A DNA stretch of 64,000 nt from Arthrobacter sp. cf158 (GCF_900106835.1 NZ_FNNR01000009.1:169979-233978); one strand, 5' to 3'; shown: positions 33,588 to 42,720, counted from the stretch's first letter. Numbers and translations are program-made. The notes: generated by a model not told the origin, from the letters alone.

Positions 33588-34535
33588 CTATCTGGTCTCG
33601 GCTCCCGGGCAGCCCCAGGAGTTGGGGTTTTGTTCGCAGGTGTCGGCGACGAGCGCTTTTTCTGTTTTCCAGACGTGGATGGTTTTGGCGGGTGTGGTGA
33701 TGTCCAGGGTGCCGTTGACGGGTAGTGGTGGGCCGTTGTTGACCGAGTAAGTGCCGGTGAAACTTGTGGTGACGGCGGCTTGGTAGTTGCCGGTTTCTGT
33801 GTAGCTGTGGCTGGTGCGGGTCGCGTTGGTGAGCCATTCGGCTTCGGGGAGGGGGTACCCGGTTATTGGTGTGGGGCCGAGGGTGGCGCCGTCGCCGTAG
33901 GTGTAGCTGTGGCTGGTGGGTGTGGCGGTGAGGTGGACGGTTTGGCCGAGGATGGTGAGGTTGAAGGCTTGTTCGGTGGCGGTGGTGTAGAAGTTGGTGG
34001 GTCCGCCTTTGAGGGTGTGGGGGAAGGGTTGGGCTTCCAGCGTGCCGGGGTTGACGGGTAGTTGGCGGAAGTCGTTGAGGATCCGGGCGGCGATGTCGGC
34101 CAGGACGTTCCCGGGTTCGGGGTCGTAGAGGCAGGTAGGTCCACTGACTGCTGGGTAGTTGCTCCACTCGGGATCAGTAATAGCCTTTGGAGCCTGCTTC
34201 CAGATCACAGGGGTGCCTTCCTCTCCGCCGGGGGTCTTCGCTGGACACTCCATGGTCAGGCAGCCCTTGTCCGGAGTGTCCGAGCCACCTGAGCGGCAAT
34301 GAACGTCGGCCATGTACTGGAAGGGATCTTCAGATGAAGACGAGCCATCCAGCTTGGGCGTCGACTTTCCGGTCCCTGGATCGAAGGACCAGCGGGACCC
34401 AACCTCTATGGTTCCAGCTGCCTTATTTGTTGATGCCCAGTTTTCTTCAGCGTGGGCGGGCATTGACGCGGTGACCAGTACTGCGGTTAGGACAAAACCC
34501 TGAGCGACGCGACGCGCGTTGTTAGCGGATGACAC
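33588..34535 (-). CDS. Uncharacterised exported protein, Cys-rich with PKD-like region
   Basis: 315 residues from the GTG at 34535, which overlaps the previous gene by 14 bp; starts up to 34592 are open. This start gives a signal peptide ending PAHA (about residue 29). The mature protein has several cysteines (VHCRSGG, KGCLTMEC, TCLYDPE, DTCEQNPNSWGCPG) and a beta-rich region with SHSYTYGDGATLG and SHSYTETGNYQAAVTTSF, typical of PKD domains. It is coupled to the DUF6318 lipoprotein gene, so the two may form an extracytoplasmic complex. The family is otherwise not recognised. Confidence 0.72.
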   Translation of the reverse strand: MSSANNARRVAQGFVLTAVLVTASMPAHAEENWASTNKAAGTIEVGSRWSFDPGTGKSTPKLDGSSSSEDPFQYMADVHCRSGGSDTPDKGCLTMECPAKTPGGEEGTPVIWKQAPKAITDPEWSNYPAVSGPTCLYDPEPGNVLADIAARILNDFRQLPVNPGTLEAQPFPHTLKGGPTNFYTTATEQAFNLTILGQTVHLTATPTSHSYTYGDGATLGPTPITGYPLPEAEWLTNATRTSHSYTETGNYQAAVTTSFTGTYSVNNGPPLPVNGTLDITTPAKTIHVWKTEKALVADTCEQNPNSWGCPGAETR

Positions 34536-35187
34536 CAGTGTCCACAACCTTCCACGTCGTTTCGAAGCTGGCGACGACAGCAAACGCGTCATTTGTTGCC
34601 GGGTCCGCTGGGCGCCCCTCAGTGCCGTCGGCGTTGTAGTAAGTGATCGCTTCTTGAATCACTTGGACTTTGGCTTGTTGGGTCGTGTGCCCGGCGTTCC
34701 AAGCGATCTCAATCCTGGGAGTGCGTACTTTTCCCCCTACGATCCACCGGCCATTCTTGGAGCTGTCCAGGGCTGCGTTTCGGAACTGCGTACATGCTTT
34801 GCATTCCAGGGTGCTCAAAGTACTAAGGCCGGAAACGTCTCCTGTCTCGTCCGCGTAGTTCCCAACCGCGTACCAGTACCCAACAAACGCTTCCAGCCCC
34901 GCCTTCGAGTTCTCCTTCGCGAGCTCGGGCATCACGGGCACCGGCACGTTCTGGGCTTTGCCCTTCGCATCGGCGGGCTTGTAAACGAGCGACGCGGTGG
35001 GGCCTGGAGAAGCAGCAGGGACCGAACCGCTCGAGGTGGGTGACGCCGTCGTCGAGCCTGTAACGGAGGGTGAGTCGGCCGGTGCGGAGCCACCCTGACA
35101 AGCGCTCAGAAGGAGCACGAGGGCCGCCGACCAGATCACCGTTCGCGCACGTAAGGACGGAAAAGAGGCAGGCGAATGGCATGGCAT
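34522..35187 (-). CDS. DUF6318 family lipoprotein
   Basis: 221 residues from the ATG at 35187, which has GGGGAG upstream. Lipoprotein signal with lipobox LSAC, then a Ser/Thr/Pro linker and the DUF6318 domain (about 95-220: AFVGYWYAVGNYADETGD, LSTLECKACTQFRNAALD). DUF6318 lipoproteins are common in Arthrobacter, usually next to a secreted PKD-like protein as here. Function unknown. Confidence 0.78.
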   Translation of the reverse strand: MPCHSPASFPSLRARTVIWSAALVLLLSACQGGSAPADSPSVTGSTTASPTSSGSVPAASPGPTASLVYKPADAKGKAQNVPVPVMPELAKENSKAGLEAFVGYWYAVGNYADETGDVSGLSTLSTLECKACTQFRNAALDSSKNGRWIVGGKVRTPRIEIAWNAGHTTQQAKVQVIQEAITYYNADGTEGRPADPATNDAFAVVASFETTWKVVDTGVIR

Positions 35188-35312
35188 GACGGGCTCCCCA
35201 GCAGCTGTTTGACGGTGTGGCGGCCAGTCTAAGCAGTTGGCGGGCGTGGAATCATGTCGGAAATTCCTGCCTGTGGACAACCCACGAGGATGCTCATGGA
35301 TCAAGCAATGAA

Positions 35313-35400
35313 TTCTGCTGGATCATCCAAATCCTGCATCCATGAAAACCCCGGGATTCCGCGGTTGTTCTCGGATGCAGAGGGCGATGATCCAGCAGAA
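35313..35400. repeat. 88-bp compound palindrome
   Basis: TTCTGCTGGATCATC (35313-35327) pairs with GATGATCCAGCAGAA (35386-35400), and inside it CTGCATCC (35334-35341) pairs with GGATGCAG (35373-35380). It lies between the DUF6318 and S4-protein genes and can form a long cruciform or hairpin. Confidence 0.75.
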
Positions 35401-35431
35401 ATGCGCGGTACGCCCGAAACCCGGCAGGCAA

Positions 35432-35809
35432 CTACCCCCGCAGCTTCTCCATATCCCTGCGGTCCTTCTTGGTGGGCCGGCCGGCGCCTCGGTCACGTTG
35501 TGGAAGCCCCAGCTTGGGGGCGACGGGGCGCGGGGGCGTGTGGTCAGTGAAACAGTGTGAAGCGGCTTCGGCTCCCACACGCTTGGCAATCAGGCGCCGC
35601 ACCTCGAGGATCCGCTCCCAGCCGGATTCACGCACCCGAATGGTGTCGCCGATGATCACGCTTTGTGAAGCTTTCACGGGGTTGCCGTTGATACGGATGT
35701 GCCCTGCCCGGCAGGCAGCCGTAGCGGCGGAACGGGTCTTGTAGGCCCGGATCGCCCACAACCAGGCGTCCACCCTTACATTCGCGGGGGATGACGACGG
35801 AATACTCAT
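35432..35809 (-). CDS. S4 domain RNA-binding protein (Hsp15-like)
   Basis: 125 residues from the ATG at 35809. The S4 RNA-binding domain covers residues 10-75 (VRVDAWLWAIRAYKTRSAATAACRAGHIRINGNPVKASQSVIIGDTIRV), as in Hsp15/HslR, which binds 50S subunits carrying stalled nascent chains. The tail is basic (GRPTKKDRRDMEKLRG). Single gene. Confidence 0.87.
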   Translation of the reverse strand: MSIPSSSPANVRVDAWLWAIRAYKTRSAATAACRAGHIRINGNPVKASQSVIIGDTIRVRESGWERILEVRRLIAKRVGAEAASHCFTDHTPPRPVAPKLGLPQRDRGAGRPTKKDRRDMEKLRG

Positions 35810-35843
35810 GATTCGAACGAGTCTAACCGGGGCAGAGCAGGCT

Positions 35844-35960
35844 GGCGAGAACGCCGGAATGCTTCGAGAACGCGGGGAAGCCGCCGAGATCGTCGGAAAA
35901 TTCCGGCGATCATGCACCCTTCCGGCGAACTCGGCGAGGCAAGCGAACTCGGCGAGGCAA
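35844..35960. repeat. Palindromic repeat, family A copy 2, with 18-bp tandem duplication
   Basis: GATCGTCGGAA and TTCCGGCGATC form a hairpin; TTCCGGCGAACTCG is shared with the element at 16503-16573. GCGAACTCGGCGAGGCAA is duplicated head to tail (35925-35942, 35943-35960). Confidence 0.7.
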
Positions 35961-35969
35961 ACTAAAGAC

Positions 35970-37073
35970 CTACCGCACCGTCACCTCAACCACCTGCGCC
36001 ATGTTGTTCCCGATCCCCTGGTAGTTCCACACCTGTTCAGTGGGCTGGAGCGCGCCGGAGGTATCCATCGCGCGGCACCGGAGAACATGCTCACCGGGGC
36101 TCGCCACCCACACCATCGACCATGAGCGCCAGGCAAAGTCGCCCAGAGCGGGCTCGAGGTGCGCCGGCATCCACTCGCCGTCAATCCCCACTTCCACGCG
36201 CTCCACGTCGCCGTGCCCTGACCATGCCCGTCCGTGCAGCATCACCGGGCCGGACTCCACGATCCGGCGTCGGGTGAAGAACTCAGGGATCCCCGGCGGC
36301 ACCATCAGGGAGCGGACGCGGATATGTGTCACGGGCAAGCCGGGACCATCGGGACCCTGCAGGTAGTGGTAGGCAACGGACTGCTGCCATCCCATGAACC
36401 GCGACGTCACCGCTTCGATCGAGGTCAGCCATTTCACGCTGGCCATGCCGTACCACCCCGGCACCAGCAGCCGCAGCGGGAACCCATGCTGCAGCGGCAA
36501 CGGATTGCCGTTCATGGCGTACACCAGCATGACTTCGGGGTGCATCGCCTCAGCGACGGTCAGGCTGCGCGCGTACGGCTCTTCTACGCCGCCCTGGATG
36601 CCGTTGTCGGCACCGGTAAAGACAAGTTCGACGGCGTCACTCGCCAAACCGGCTTCCTCCAGAAGAGGCGCCAAGGGGGTTCCGGTCCATTCGGCTGTGC
36701 CCACTGCCCCCAGAACCCACGGTTGGCTGAGTGGCCGTGGTTCCAGGAGGGAGCGTCCGTTGCCCGCGCATTCAAGGGTGACGGGCATGGTGACAGCGGG
36801 CCGGGCTTTGATGTCTTCAAGGCTCAGTTCCAAGCTGTTCTCAACAGCCCCGCCCAGCCTGAGCCGCCACGAATCAGCGGAAACATGGGGGATGTCGAAG
36901 TGGATCAGCAGGTAATGCAGCCCGGCAGGCGTGATGTCGTCGTGCAAGGCTTCCAAGGGCATGGAGTGGTTCCGCCCGGACAGTTGCAGTTCTTCATGGG
37001 TCAGGGGACCTTCGGTCGGCTGCCCTGGGGTGGCGGCTTTCGCTGCCCTTTGCTTGACGTGGTGTTTGGACAT
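35970..37073 (-). CDS. Sulfite oxidase family molybdopterin enzyme
   Basis: 367 residues. Residues 40-245 form the oxidoreductase molybdopterin-binding domain, with the molybdenum-ligating cysteine in TLECAGNGR (Cys 102) and PLRLLVPGWYGMASVKWLTSIE. Residues 260-365 are the Mo-co dimerisation domain. No signal peptide and no haem or cytochrome domain are present, so it resembles stand-alone cytoplasmic sulfite-oxidase-like proteins. The electron acceptor is not identifiable from the neighbours. Confidence 0.88.
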   Translation of the reverse strand: MSKHHVKQRAAKAATPGQPTEGPLTHEELQLSGRNHSMPLEALHDDITPAGLHYLLIHFDIPHVSADSWRLRLGGAVENSLELSLEDIKARPAVTMPVTLECAGNGRSLLEPRPLSQPWVLGAVGTAEWTGTPLAPLLEEAGLASDAVELVFTGADNGIQGGVEEPYARSLTVAEAMHPEVMLVYAMNGNPLPLQHGFPLRLLVPGWYGMASVKWLTSIEAVTSRFMGWQQSVAYHYLQGPDGPGLPVTHIRVRSLMVPPGIPEFFTRRRIVESGPVMLHGRAWSGHGDVERVEVGIDGEWMPAHLEPALGDFAWRSWSMVWVASPGEHVLRCRAMDTSGALQPTEQVWNYQGIGNNMAQVVEVTVR

Positions 37074-37166
37074 GGGACGGCGGCGTTCTACTGGAAGCTA
37101 AACGCTGCGGAGTGCCGCAGCACTTAGGACAAGGATCACGCCGCGGCCGAACCTGCGTCAATACCT

Positions 37167-37229
37167 CGTTGTGGGGCCTGCTCTGCGCGCCAAACGAAGC
37201 GCGAGGGACGCAGAGGAGGCCTCACAACG
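37167..37229. repeat. 63-bp hairpin related to the 15.0-kb repeat
   Basis: CGTTGTGGGGCCTGCTCTGCG (37167-37187) pairs with CGCAGAGGAGGCCTCACAACG (37209-37229) with two mismatches. The terminal GTTGTGGGGCCTG is the same as in the 74-bp tandem units at 15007-15216, and the inner part differs. Confidence 0.8.
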
Positions 37230-37237
37230 CAAGGCAA

Positions 37238-38272
37238 TTACCGGCGTCGCAGTTCCGGGTACTCAAGGTGCGGGGCAACCGTGCCGGCGTCGCGCTCCAG
37301 GAAGTTAACCGCGGGGGCAACGATGTCATCGATTTCGTCGAGGATGGCCTCGCTCAGCACCACATCCGCGGACTTCAAATAGTCGGTGAGGTGCTCCTCG
37401 GTGCGCGGCCCGATGACCACGCTGGTTACTGCCGGATGGTTCAGCGCAAAGGCGACGGCCAGCTGGATAAGCGTCAGTCCGTGACGTGCCGCCAGCTGCG
37501 CAAGGGCGTCGGCGGCGTGCAGTTTGCCTTGGTTGAAGGGCGCGGTAACGTCGAATCGGCCCGGAACAGCTGCCGACCGCGAACTTTCGGGCTGACCGGC
37601 GCCGACGCGGTAACCGCCGGCCAGCCAGCCGCCGTCGAGCGGTCCGTAGCTCAAAACCCCGACGCCGTACTGCTGGGTGATGGGGAAAACGTCGCGTTCG
37701 TTGGCGCGCACCAGCAGGGAATAGGGAACCTGGTCCACCACGGGCGGCGTGAGGTGGTTGGTGTTGGCGATCCACTGGGCCTCAACAAGCTGGGCCGGGC
37801 TGAACACGGAGGTTCCGTAGTAGAGAATCTTGCCCTGCCGGATGAGGTCGTTGAGCGCGGTGATGGTCTCAAGGAGATCGGTGTTGTAGTCCGGACGGTG
37901 CGCTTGGTAGAGGTCGATCCTGTCCGTGTTCAGCCGCCGCAAGCTGTCCTCAACAGCCCGGACGATCCACCGGCGTGAGTTGCCTGCGTGTGCAGGGTTG
38001 GAGCCCATCTGGCCGTGGAACTTGGTTGCCAGGAAAACGTCGTCGCGCCGGCTGTGGATGGCCTGGCCAACCACGGTCTCAGCTTCGCCCTGGGAGTAGA
38101 TGTCTGCGGTGTCAACGCTGGTAATCCCGGCGTCGAGGGCGGCCTTGATGATGCGGATGCTCTCGGCCGGGCCCGTGGGTGCGGCGCCGGTGCCGAAATT
38201 CAGGGTGCCCAGCGTGAGGGGGCTGATCAGGGCGCCAGTGCGTCCAAGCGTTCGTAGCTCGTTGAGGCTCAT
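37238..38272 (-). CDS. Aldo/keto reductase
   Basis: 344 residues, AKR TIM barrel: SVDTADIYSQGEAE (Asp, Tyr), VFLATKFHG (Lys), DLYQAHRPD (His), and a C-terminal NADP-binding VVIGPRTEEHL. The start has AGGAAG upstream. No pathway context is evident, so the substrate is unknown. Confidence 0.88.
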   Translation of the reverse strand: MSLNELRTLGRTGALISPLTLGTLNFGTGAAPTGPAESIRIIKAALDAGITSVDTADIYSQGEAETVVGQAIHSRRDDVFLATKFHGQMGSNPAHAGNSRRWIVRAVEDSLRRLNTDRIDLYQAHRPDYNTDLLETITALNDLIRQGKILYYGTSVFSPAQLVEAQWIANTNHLTPPVVDQVPYSLLVRANERDVFPITQQYGVGVLSYGPLDGGWLAGGYRVGAGQPESSRSAAVPGRFDVTAPFNQGKLHAADALAQLAARHGLTLIQLAVAFALNHPAVTSVVIGPRTEEHLTDYLKSADVVLSEAILDEIDDIVAPAVNFLERDAGTVAPHLEYPELRRR

Positions 38273-38401
38273 GTCGGCTTCCTGTGGTGGGACAGTGCTG
38301 ATGTCCAGGCCTGAGTCGGTGGCCGTGGATGTTCAATCGAGGCTACACACGGCCGCCGGAGGCATAAACGCAAGCGGTAGAACTTCTTCGTTTTTCGTCT
38401 T

Positions 38402-38430
38402 GCGAAGTAATGGAACAGGCCTTACTTCGC
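38402..38430. promoter_or_regulatory. Inverted repeat upstream of flavin reductase gene
   Basis: GCGAAGTAA and TTACTTCGC, perfect 9-bp arms with an 11-nt spacer, lie in the 274-bp gap between the divergent AKR and flavin reductase genes, 117 bp before the latter. The two halves look like an operator for an unlinked regulator. The rest of the gap shows nothing definite. Confidence 0.55.
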
Positions 38431-38546
38431 GATATTTCTTGACACGCAGCAACACAAATGTCTTGCGGATCAACAAATATTGCCGTTCCCGGAAGCAGGT
38501 GAATCATGGGAAAGGAACTCAAGCAACGCACGAAGGGGACAGCGGA

Positions 38547-39038
38547 ATGACACAGACCACAGTGGAAGAAACGGCGGCCATCAAGGCGGCATTTGCGCAG
38601 TTCCCGTCCGGAGTTGCCGCCTTCAGCGCGATGGTGGACTTCACGCCGGAAGCTTTGGTGGCATCTTCCTTCACGGTGGGCGTATCACTGGAGCCACCGC
38701 TGGTGATGTTCGCGGTGCAGAACTCCTCCACCACCTGGCCTAAGCTCCGCCAGGCGCGGCGGCTGGGTGTCTCGGTCCTGGCCGAGGGGCAGGAAGGTGC
38801 GGCACTTCAGTTGGCATCGAAGACCCGCGATCGCTTTGCCGGACTGGATACCAGCGTCAGCGACTCAGGCGCAGTACTGATCGACGGCGCCGTGCTGGGT
38901 TTCGAATGCGAAGTTGTGTCGGAAACGCCCGCAGGGGACCACGCGATTGTGGTGCTGGAGGTCAAAGCGACCAGCATCAACCTCGAGTCCAAGCCGCTGA
39001 TCTACCATGGCGCGGCCTTCCGGCAACTGGCCGCCTAG
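38547..39038 (+). CDS. Flavin reductase domain protein
   Basis: 163 residues from the ATG at 38547. The fold is that of FMN-binding split-barrel flavin reductases (FPSGVAAFSAMVDFTPEALVASSFTVGVSLEPPLVMFAVQNSSTTWPKL, then GAVLIDGAVLGFECEV and GDHAIVVLEV). Members supply reduced flavin to a partner monooxygenase or bind flavin themselves. No monooxygenase is adjacent. The frame is open far upstream but only this start gives the family N-terminus. Confidence 0.87.
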   Translation: MTQTTVEETAAIKAAFAQFPSGVAAFSAMVDFTPEALVASSFTVGVSLEPPLVMFAVQNSSTTWPKLRQARRLGVSVLAEGQEGAALQLASKTRDRFAGLDTSVSDSGAVLIDGAVLGFECEVVSETPAGDHAIVVLEVKATSINLESKPLIYHGAAFRQLAA

Positions 39039-39060
39039 GAAGCAGAGGCCGGACCGGCAA

Positions 39061-39984
39061 CTACGAGTTGCGGCTGGCGCTGCTCAGCGAACCTTTACGG
39101 ATCGGGCTCGGAGCTTTTCCATTCTTGGAATTGCCCGGGCCCGATTTCTTTGCCCCGTTCCCGTTCGAAGAACTCTTGGTTTCGGCGGGTTTTGCCTGGC
39201 CGTTGTCCGGCCTTTTGCCCGGGGCATCGGGGTGCTTGGGGTTGGGGGTTTTACCGTTGGGCGATGGTGCGGGATCGTCAAGGTCGCGGACTGTCACCTT
39301 GATGGCCGGCGGCTGCCCGGCCTGGGCGCGGGCGGCCGCGCGTTCGTCTGCCTGGGCAACTGCATCCGCCCAGTCTTTTGCGAGAACGGGCGGTTCCTTG
39401 GCAGCTGCCACAACAATGGGGTGGTGCGCGGTCTGGTGTTCCACGGCGGACTTGACCTCTGCCGGCTTGGGCAGGTTCCGGGGGTCCACCTTCGCCTTCC
39501 ACGCACCGTTCCTGACGGCGGCCGACGCACCCGAGAGTCGTCGTCGAACATCACCAATGAGGTCCCGCTGAGGGGCCGCGGGAGCGGAAGGTACGGGCGG
39601 CGCAGGCTGCGAAGAGGCAGGCTGCGAAAGGGCAGATTCAGCTGTGCTCGGAAGGGCAGCTGCTGTGGGAGCCTGCACCTGTGCAACGGAATCCGTGTGA
39701 GTGAGACCGTCCAGCGGCGATTCAGTAGCTTGTGAAGTCTCGACGCCGCCGGTCACCGGAACAGGTACGCGCGCCGGCCGTGGGGGCAACTGCACAATGG
39801 GAGTGGTTTCCTTCTTGGGGAAAATTCCGACCATGGCCAGGAGCACTATGGACAACAGTCGCCCAACTCCGGCCACCACCAGGGTGATGATGATGATCAA
39901 CCCGAGACCCAGGAACATCAGGACAGCAAGTCCCAGCGTTCCCAAATACGTCAGGTTGATGGCGAGTGTTGTCGGATCCTCCAC
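39061..39984 (-). CDS. Uncharacterised membrane-anchored Pro/Ala-rich protein
   Basis: 307 residues, GTG start with GGGGAGG upstream. One or two N-terminal membrane spans (about 12-55, very hydrophobic: LGLGLIIIITLVVAGVG), then a low-complexity cytoplasmic tail rich in Pro, Ala, Ser, Lys. A basic conserved-looking segment lies at about 145-220 (RRRLSGASAAVRNGAWKAKVDPRNLPKP). The C-terminus is Lys/Asn/Gly-rich. I do not recognise the family. It resembles cell-envelope or division-associated scaffold proteins only in composition. Confidence 0.68.
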   Translation of the reverse strand: MEDPTTLAINLTYLGTLGLAVLMFLGLGLIIIITLVVAGVGRLLSIVLLAMVGIFPKKETTPIVQLPPRPARVPVPVTGGVETSQATESPLDGLTHTDSVAQVQAPTAAALPSTAESALSQPASSQPAPPVPSAPAAPQRDLIGDVRRRLSGASAAVRNGAWKAKVDPRNLPKPAEVKSAVEHQTAHHPIVVAAAKEPPVLAKDWADAVAQADERAAARAQAGQPPAIKVTVRDLDDPAPSPNGKTPNPKHPDAPGKRPDNGQAKPAETKSSSNGNGAKKSGPGNSKNGKAPSPIRKGSLSSASRNS

Positions 39985-40170
39985 GTAGCCTCCCCTGGCT
40001 GTCGTTTTGTGATGCGCGCATTGCCCACCCAGCTTGCGTATCTAGCCTAAGGTCCAACACCGACGGAATCACGCCCCGGCCCACACTCTGGCGGGGTTGT
40101 TTCGAAGCTGTTATATCGCGTGGGAAAATATGTTGCCCAGCTCTCATTTACAGCCTCAGATTGGGACCCC

Positions 40171-40575
40171 GTGACCCTCCATCCTGACCGACTCCGCAAC
40201 GGCCTGTGCCCCTGCCTCTCCGGGGAGCAGTACGGCGATTGCTGCGGCCGCTTCCACAGCGGCGAAGCCGATGCCCCCACTGCCGAGCAACTGATGCGCT
40301 CCCGCTATTCGGCCTTCGTGGTCCTGGACCCCGGCTACCTCCTGCGCACCTGGCACCCCTCCACCCGGCCGGACTCCATGGAACTGGATCCGGACATGCA
40401 GTGGCGCAGGCTGGACATCGTTTCCACCACCAACGGCGGACCTTTGGACACGGCAGGCACCGTTGAATTCGCCGCCCATTACAGGCTCGACGGCGATCGC
40501 GGCGTTCAGCGCGAACTCAGCCGCTTTGTGCGGGAAGACAAACGCTGGTTCTACGTGGACGGGGATGTTCGCTGA
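40171..40575 (+). CDS. YchJ family SEC-C motif protein
   Basis: 134 residues from the GTG at 40171 (GGGA upstream); a GTG at 40120 would add 17 residues. The SEC-C zinc motif CPCLSGEQYGDCC is at the N-terminus, followed by the YchJ NTF2-like domain (TAEQLMRSRYSAFV, YLLRTWHPSTRP, SRFVREDKRWFYVDG). UPF0225 proteins have unknown function. Confidence 0.85.
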   Translation: MTLHPDRLRNGLCPCLSGEQYGDCCGRFHSGEADAPTAEQLMRSRYSAFVVLDPGYLLRTWHPSTRPDSMELDPDMQWRRLDIVSTTNGGPLDTAGTVEFAAHYRLDGDRGVQRELSRFVREDKRWFYVDGDVR

Positions 40576-40693
40576 GCGCGCTCGTTCCCACTTGCCTCCA
40601 ACTTTCCGGCCGCGATTGAGGAAATTCCGCTGACACACGTGTGGTCCTCACGCTGTTCTCGGGACTAACCGGGAGGGAACGCTGCAGAAGCCC

Positions 40694-42658
40694 TCACCGA
40701 TACTTGCGGTGCAGGTTTTCCTTGGTTGACGCGCCAGGGGAGGCGTCGCCGATCCAGGGCCCGGTTCCTTCCGACTGATCCAGGACGCCGGCCTCCAGCC
40801 AGGCGTAGTCGCCGGCGAGAACCTTGCGCGAGAGGTCGTGATCGCCGTCGTCAGTATTCCTCCACAGCTGGTCGAAGTATTCATCCACCCGCACGCGCGC
40901 CTGCTCGCAGAACGCCTCAGCCAGCTCAAAGGCGGCGGCGCCCTGTTCGGGGTGCTTGCGGAGCAGCATTTCAGCCCGGGAGCAGCAGGCCGCCATGGCA
41001 AACAGCTCGGCCCCAATGTCCACGATCCTGCCAAGGAACGCCTGCTTGTGCTCCAGCTTGGCCTGCCACCGCCCCATGCCGTAGAACGTTTGCCGGGCAA
41101 GCCGCCGCGACGATCGTTCAACGAACCGCAACTGCTTCGCCAAGCGGCCGAATTCCGCGTAGGAACGCGGGTCCATCCCTGCTCCCGCAACCAGCTTGGG
41201 CAACCATCGGGCATAGAAGCCTGAGGCCCCGACGGCGGCCCTCGCCTTGTCCTGCAGGCTCGCGTCCGCTGAGGCGAGGTCGCCCGCGGCGGCAAGGTGT
41301 GCGTCAACCGCTTCACGGGCGATCAGGAGTTTCATGATCTCGCTGGAACCTTCGAAGATCCGGTTGATGCGGAGGTCCCGGAGGAGTTGCTCGGCCGGCA
41401 CTGCGCGTTCGCCCCTGGCTTCCAGTGAGTCGGCGGTCTCGAAGCCCCGGCCACCACGGATCTGCACGAGTTCGTCGGCGATCCGGCAGCTCAGTTCCGT
41501 GGACCACAGCTTGGCCAGCGCGGCTTCGATCCGAATGTCCTTCAGCCCGGCGTCGGCCATCTCGGCGGAAAGTTCAAACACTGCCTCCAAGGCAAAGGTG
41601 GTTGCTGCGATGAACGCGATCTTCTTGCCAACGGCCTCGTGTTTGCCCACGGGGCGTCCCCACTGGGTGCGGGCGTTGGACCATTCGCGGGAGATCTTCA
41701 GGCTCCACTTTCCCGCGGCCACGCAGAGGCCTGGAATGGAGAGCCGCCCCGTGTTCAGGGTGGTGAGGGCAATCTTGAGCCCCTGGCCTTCACGGCCCAG
41801 CCGATTGGCGGCAGGCACCCGGACCTGGTGGAAACGGGTCACGCCGTTCTCAATCCCGCGCAGGCCCATGAAGGCGTTACGGTTCTCCACGGTGATGCCG
41901 GGGGAGTCCATCTCCACAACGAATGCGGAGATGCCGCCCTTGTGCTCGGTCCCATCGGCATCGGTATGTGCAGGGACCCTGGCCATGACCACCACGAGCT
42001 CGGCAATCACGCCGTTGGTAGTCCACAGTTTCACGCCGTCCAAAAGGTAAGAACCGCCGTCGTCGGACAGTACGGCAGTGGCGCCCATGCGCGCGGGGTC
42101 GCTGCCGACGTCGGGCTCTGTCAGGAGGAACGCGGTGATGGCGCCTGCGGCGCAGCGCGGGAGGTATTCCCGCTTCTGCTCCGGCGTGCCGAATTCCTTC
42201 ACAGGTTCCGGGACGCCAATGGATTGGTGGGCGGAAATTAACGCACCGAGGCTCGGGTGGACTGATCCCAGCAGGGCCAGTGCGCGGCCGTAATAGACCA
42301 AGGAAAGGCCCAGGCCTCCGTAGTCGCGGGGGATCTTCATGCCGAAAACGCCGAGGTCGGCGAGCCCCTTGAGGTATTCGTCGGGAATTTTGGCATCGCG
42401 TTCAATGATGCGGCCGGACATGGTTTTGGCGAAGGCCAGCAGCCGGGCCATGAATTCCTCGCCCCGCTCCACGTCCTCGGTTTTGGCTTGTGGCCAGGGG
42501 TGGATCAGGCTCAGGTCAAAGCTGCCCAGGTAGAGGCCCTTGGCGAAGCTGGGCCGGTTCCATTCGGTTTCGCGCGCGGCTTCGGCGACGGCGCGGGCTT
42601 CTTCTGCGGTGGCATTGACGCTTGCGGCGGCGAGACTGTTGTCAGTGGCGGACGTCAT
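40694..42658 (-). CDS. Acyl-CoA dehydrogenase, long form
   Basis: 654 residues, much longer than the ~380 of short/medium-chain enzymes. Residues about 75-460 are the ACAD core (FLLTEPDVGSDPARMGATA, GITVENRNAFMGLRGIENGVTRFHQVRVP, IRGGRGFETADSLEARGERAVPAEQLLRDLRINRIFEGSSEIM). The C-terminal ~180 helical residues resemble the extra domain of VLCAD/ACAD9-type enzymes. It oxidises acyl-CoA with FAD in beta-oxidation; chain length is likely long. The start has GAGGAG upstream. Confidence 0.9.
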   Translation of the reverse strand: MTSATDNSLAAASVNATAEEARAVAEAARETEWNRPSFAKGLYLGSFDLSLIHPWPQAKTEDVERGEEFMARLLAFAKTMSGRIIERDAKIPDEYLKGLADLGVFGMKIPRDYGGLGLSLVYYGRALALLGSVHPSLGALISAHQSIGVPEPVKEFGTPEQKREYLPRCAAGAITAFLLTEPDVGSDPARMGATAVLSDDGGSYLLDGVKLWTTNGVIAELVVVMARVPAHTDADGTEHKGGISAFVVEMDSPGITVENRNAFMGLRGIENGVTRFHQVRVPAANRLGREGQGLKIALTTLNTGRLSIPGLCVAAGKWSLKISREWSNARTQWGRPVGKHEAVGKKIAFIAATTFALEAVFELSAEMADAGLKDIRIEAALAKLWSTELSCRIADELVQIRGGRGFETADSLEARGERAVPAEQLLRDLRINRIFEGSSEIMKLLIAREAVDAHLAAAGDLASADASLQDKARAAVGASGFYARWLPKLVAGAGMDPRSYAEFGRLAKQLRFVERSSRRLARQTFYGMGRWQAKLEHKQAFLGRIVDIGAELFAMAACCSRAEMLLRKHPEQGAAAFELAEAFCEQARVRVDEYFDQLWRNTDDGDHDLSRKVLAGDYAWLEAGVLDQSEGTGPWIGDASPGASTKENLHRKYR

Positions 42659-42720
42659 GGGAGAACTCCTCTAGCCGGTTGTGCCGGATGGAGCCAGGGT
42701 CCGCCTCGGGTGGGAACCCT

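Noticed and set aside
38100..38546. N-terminal extension of the flavin reductase
   Set aside because: The open frame reaches back into the divergent AKR gene, but the flavin-reductase fold begins at the ATG at 38547, and the upstream part contains the inverted repeat and promoter-like sequence.
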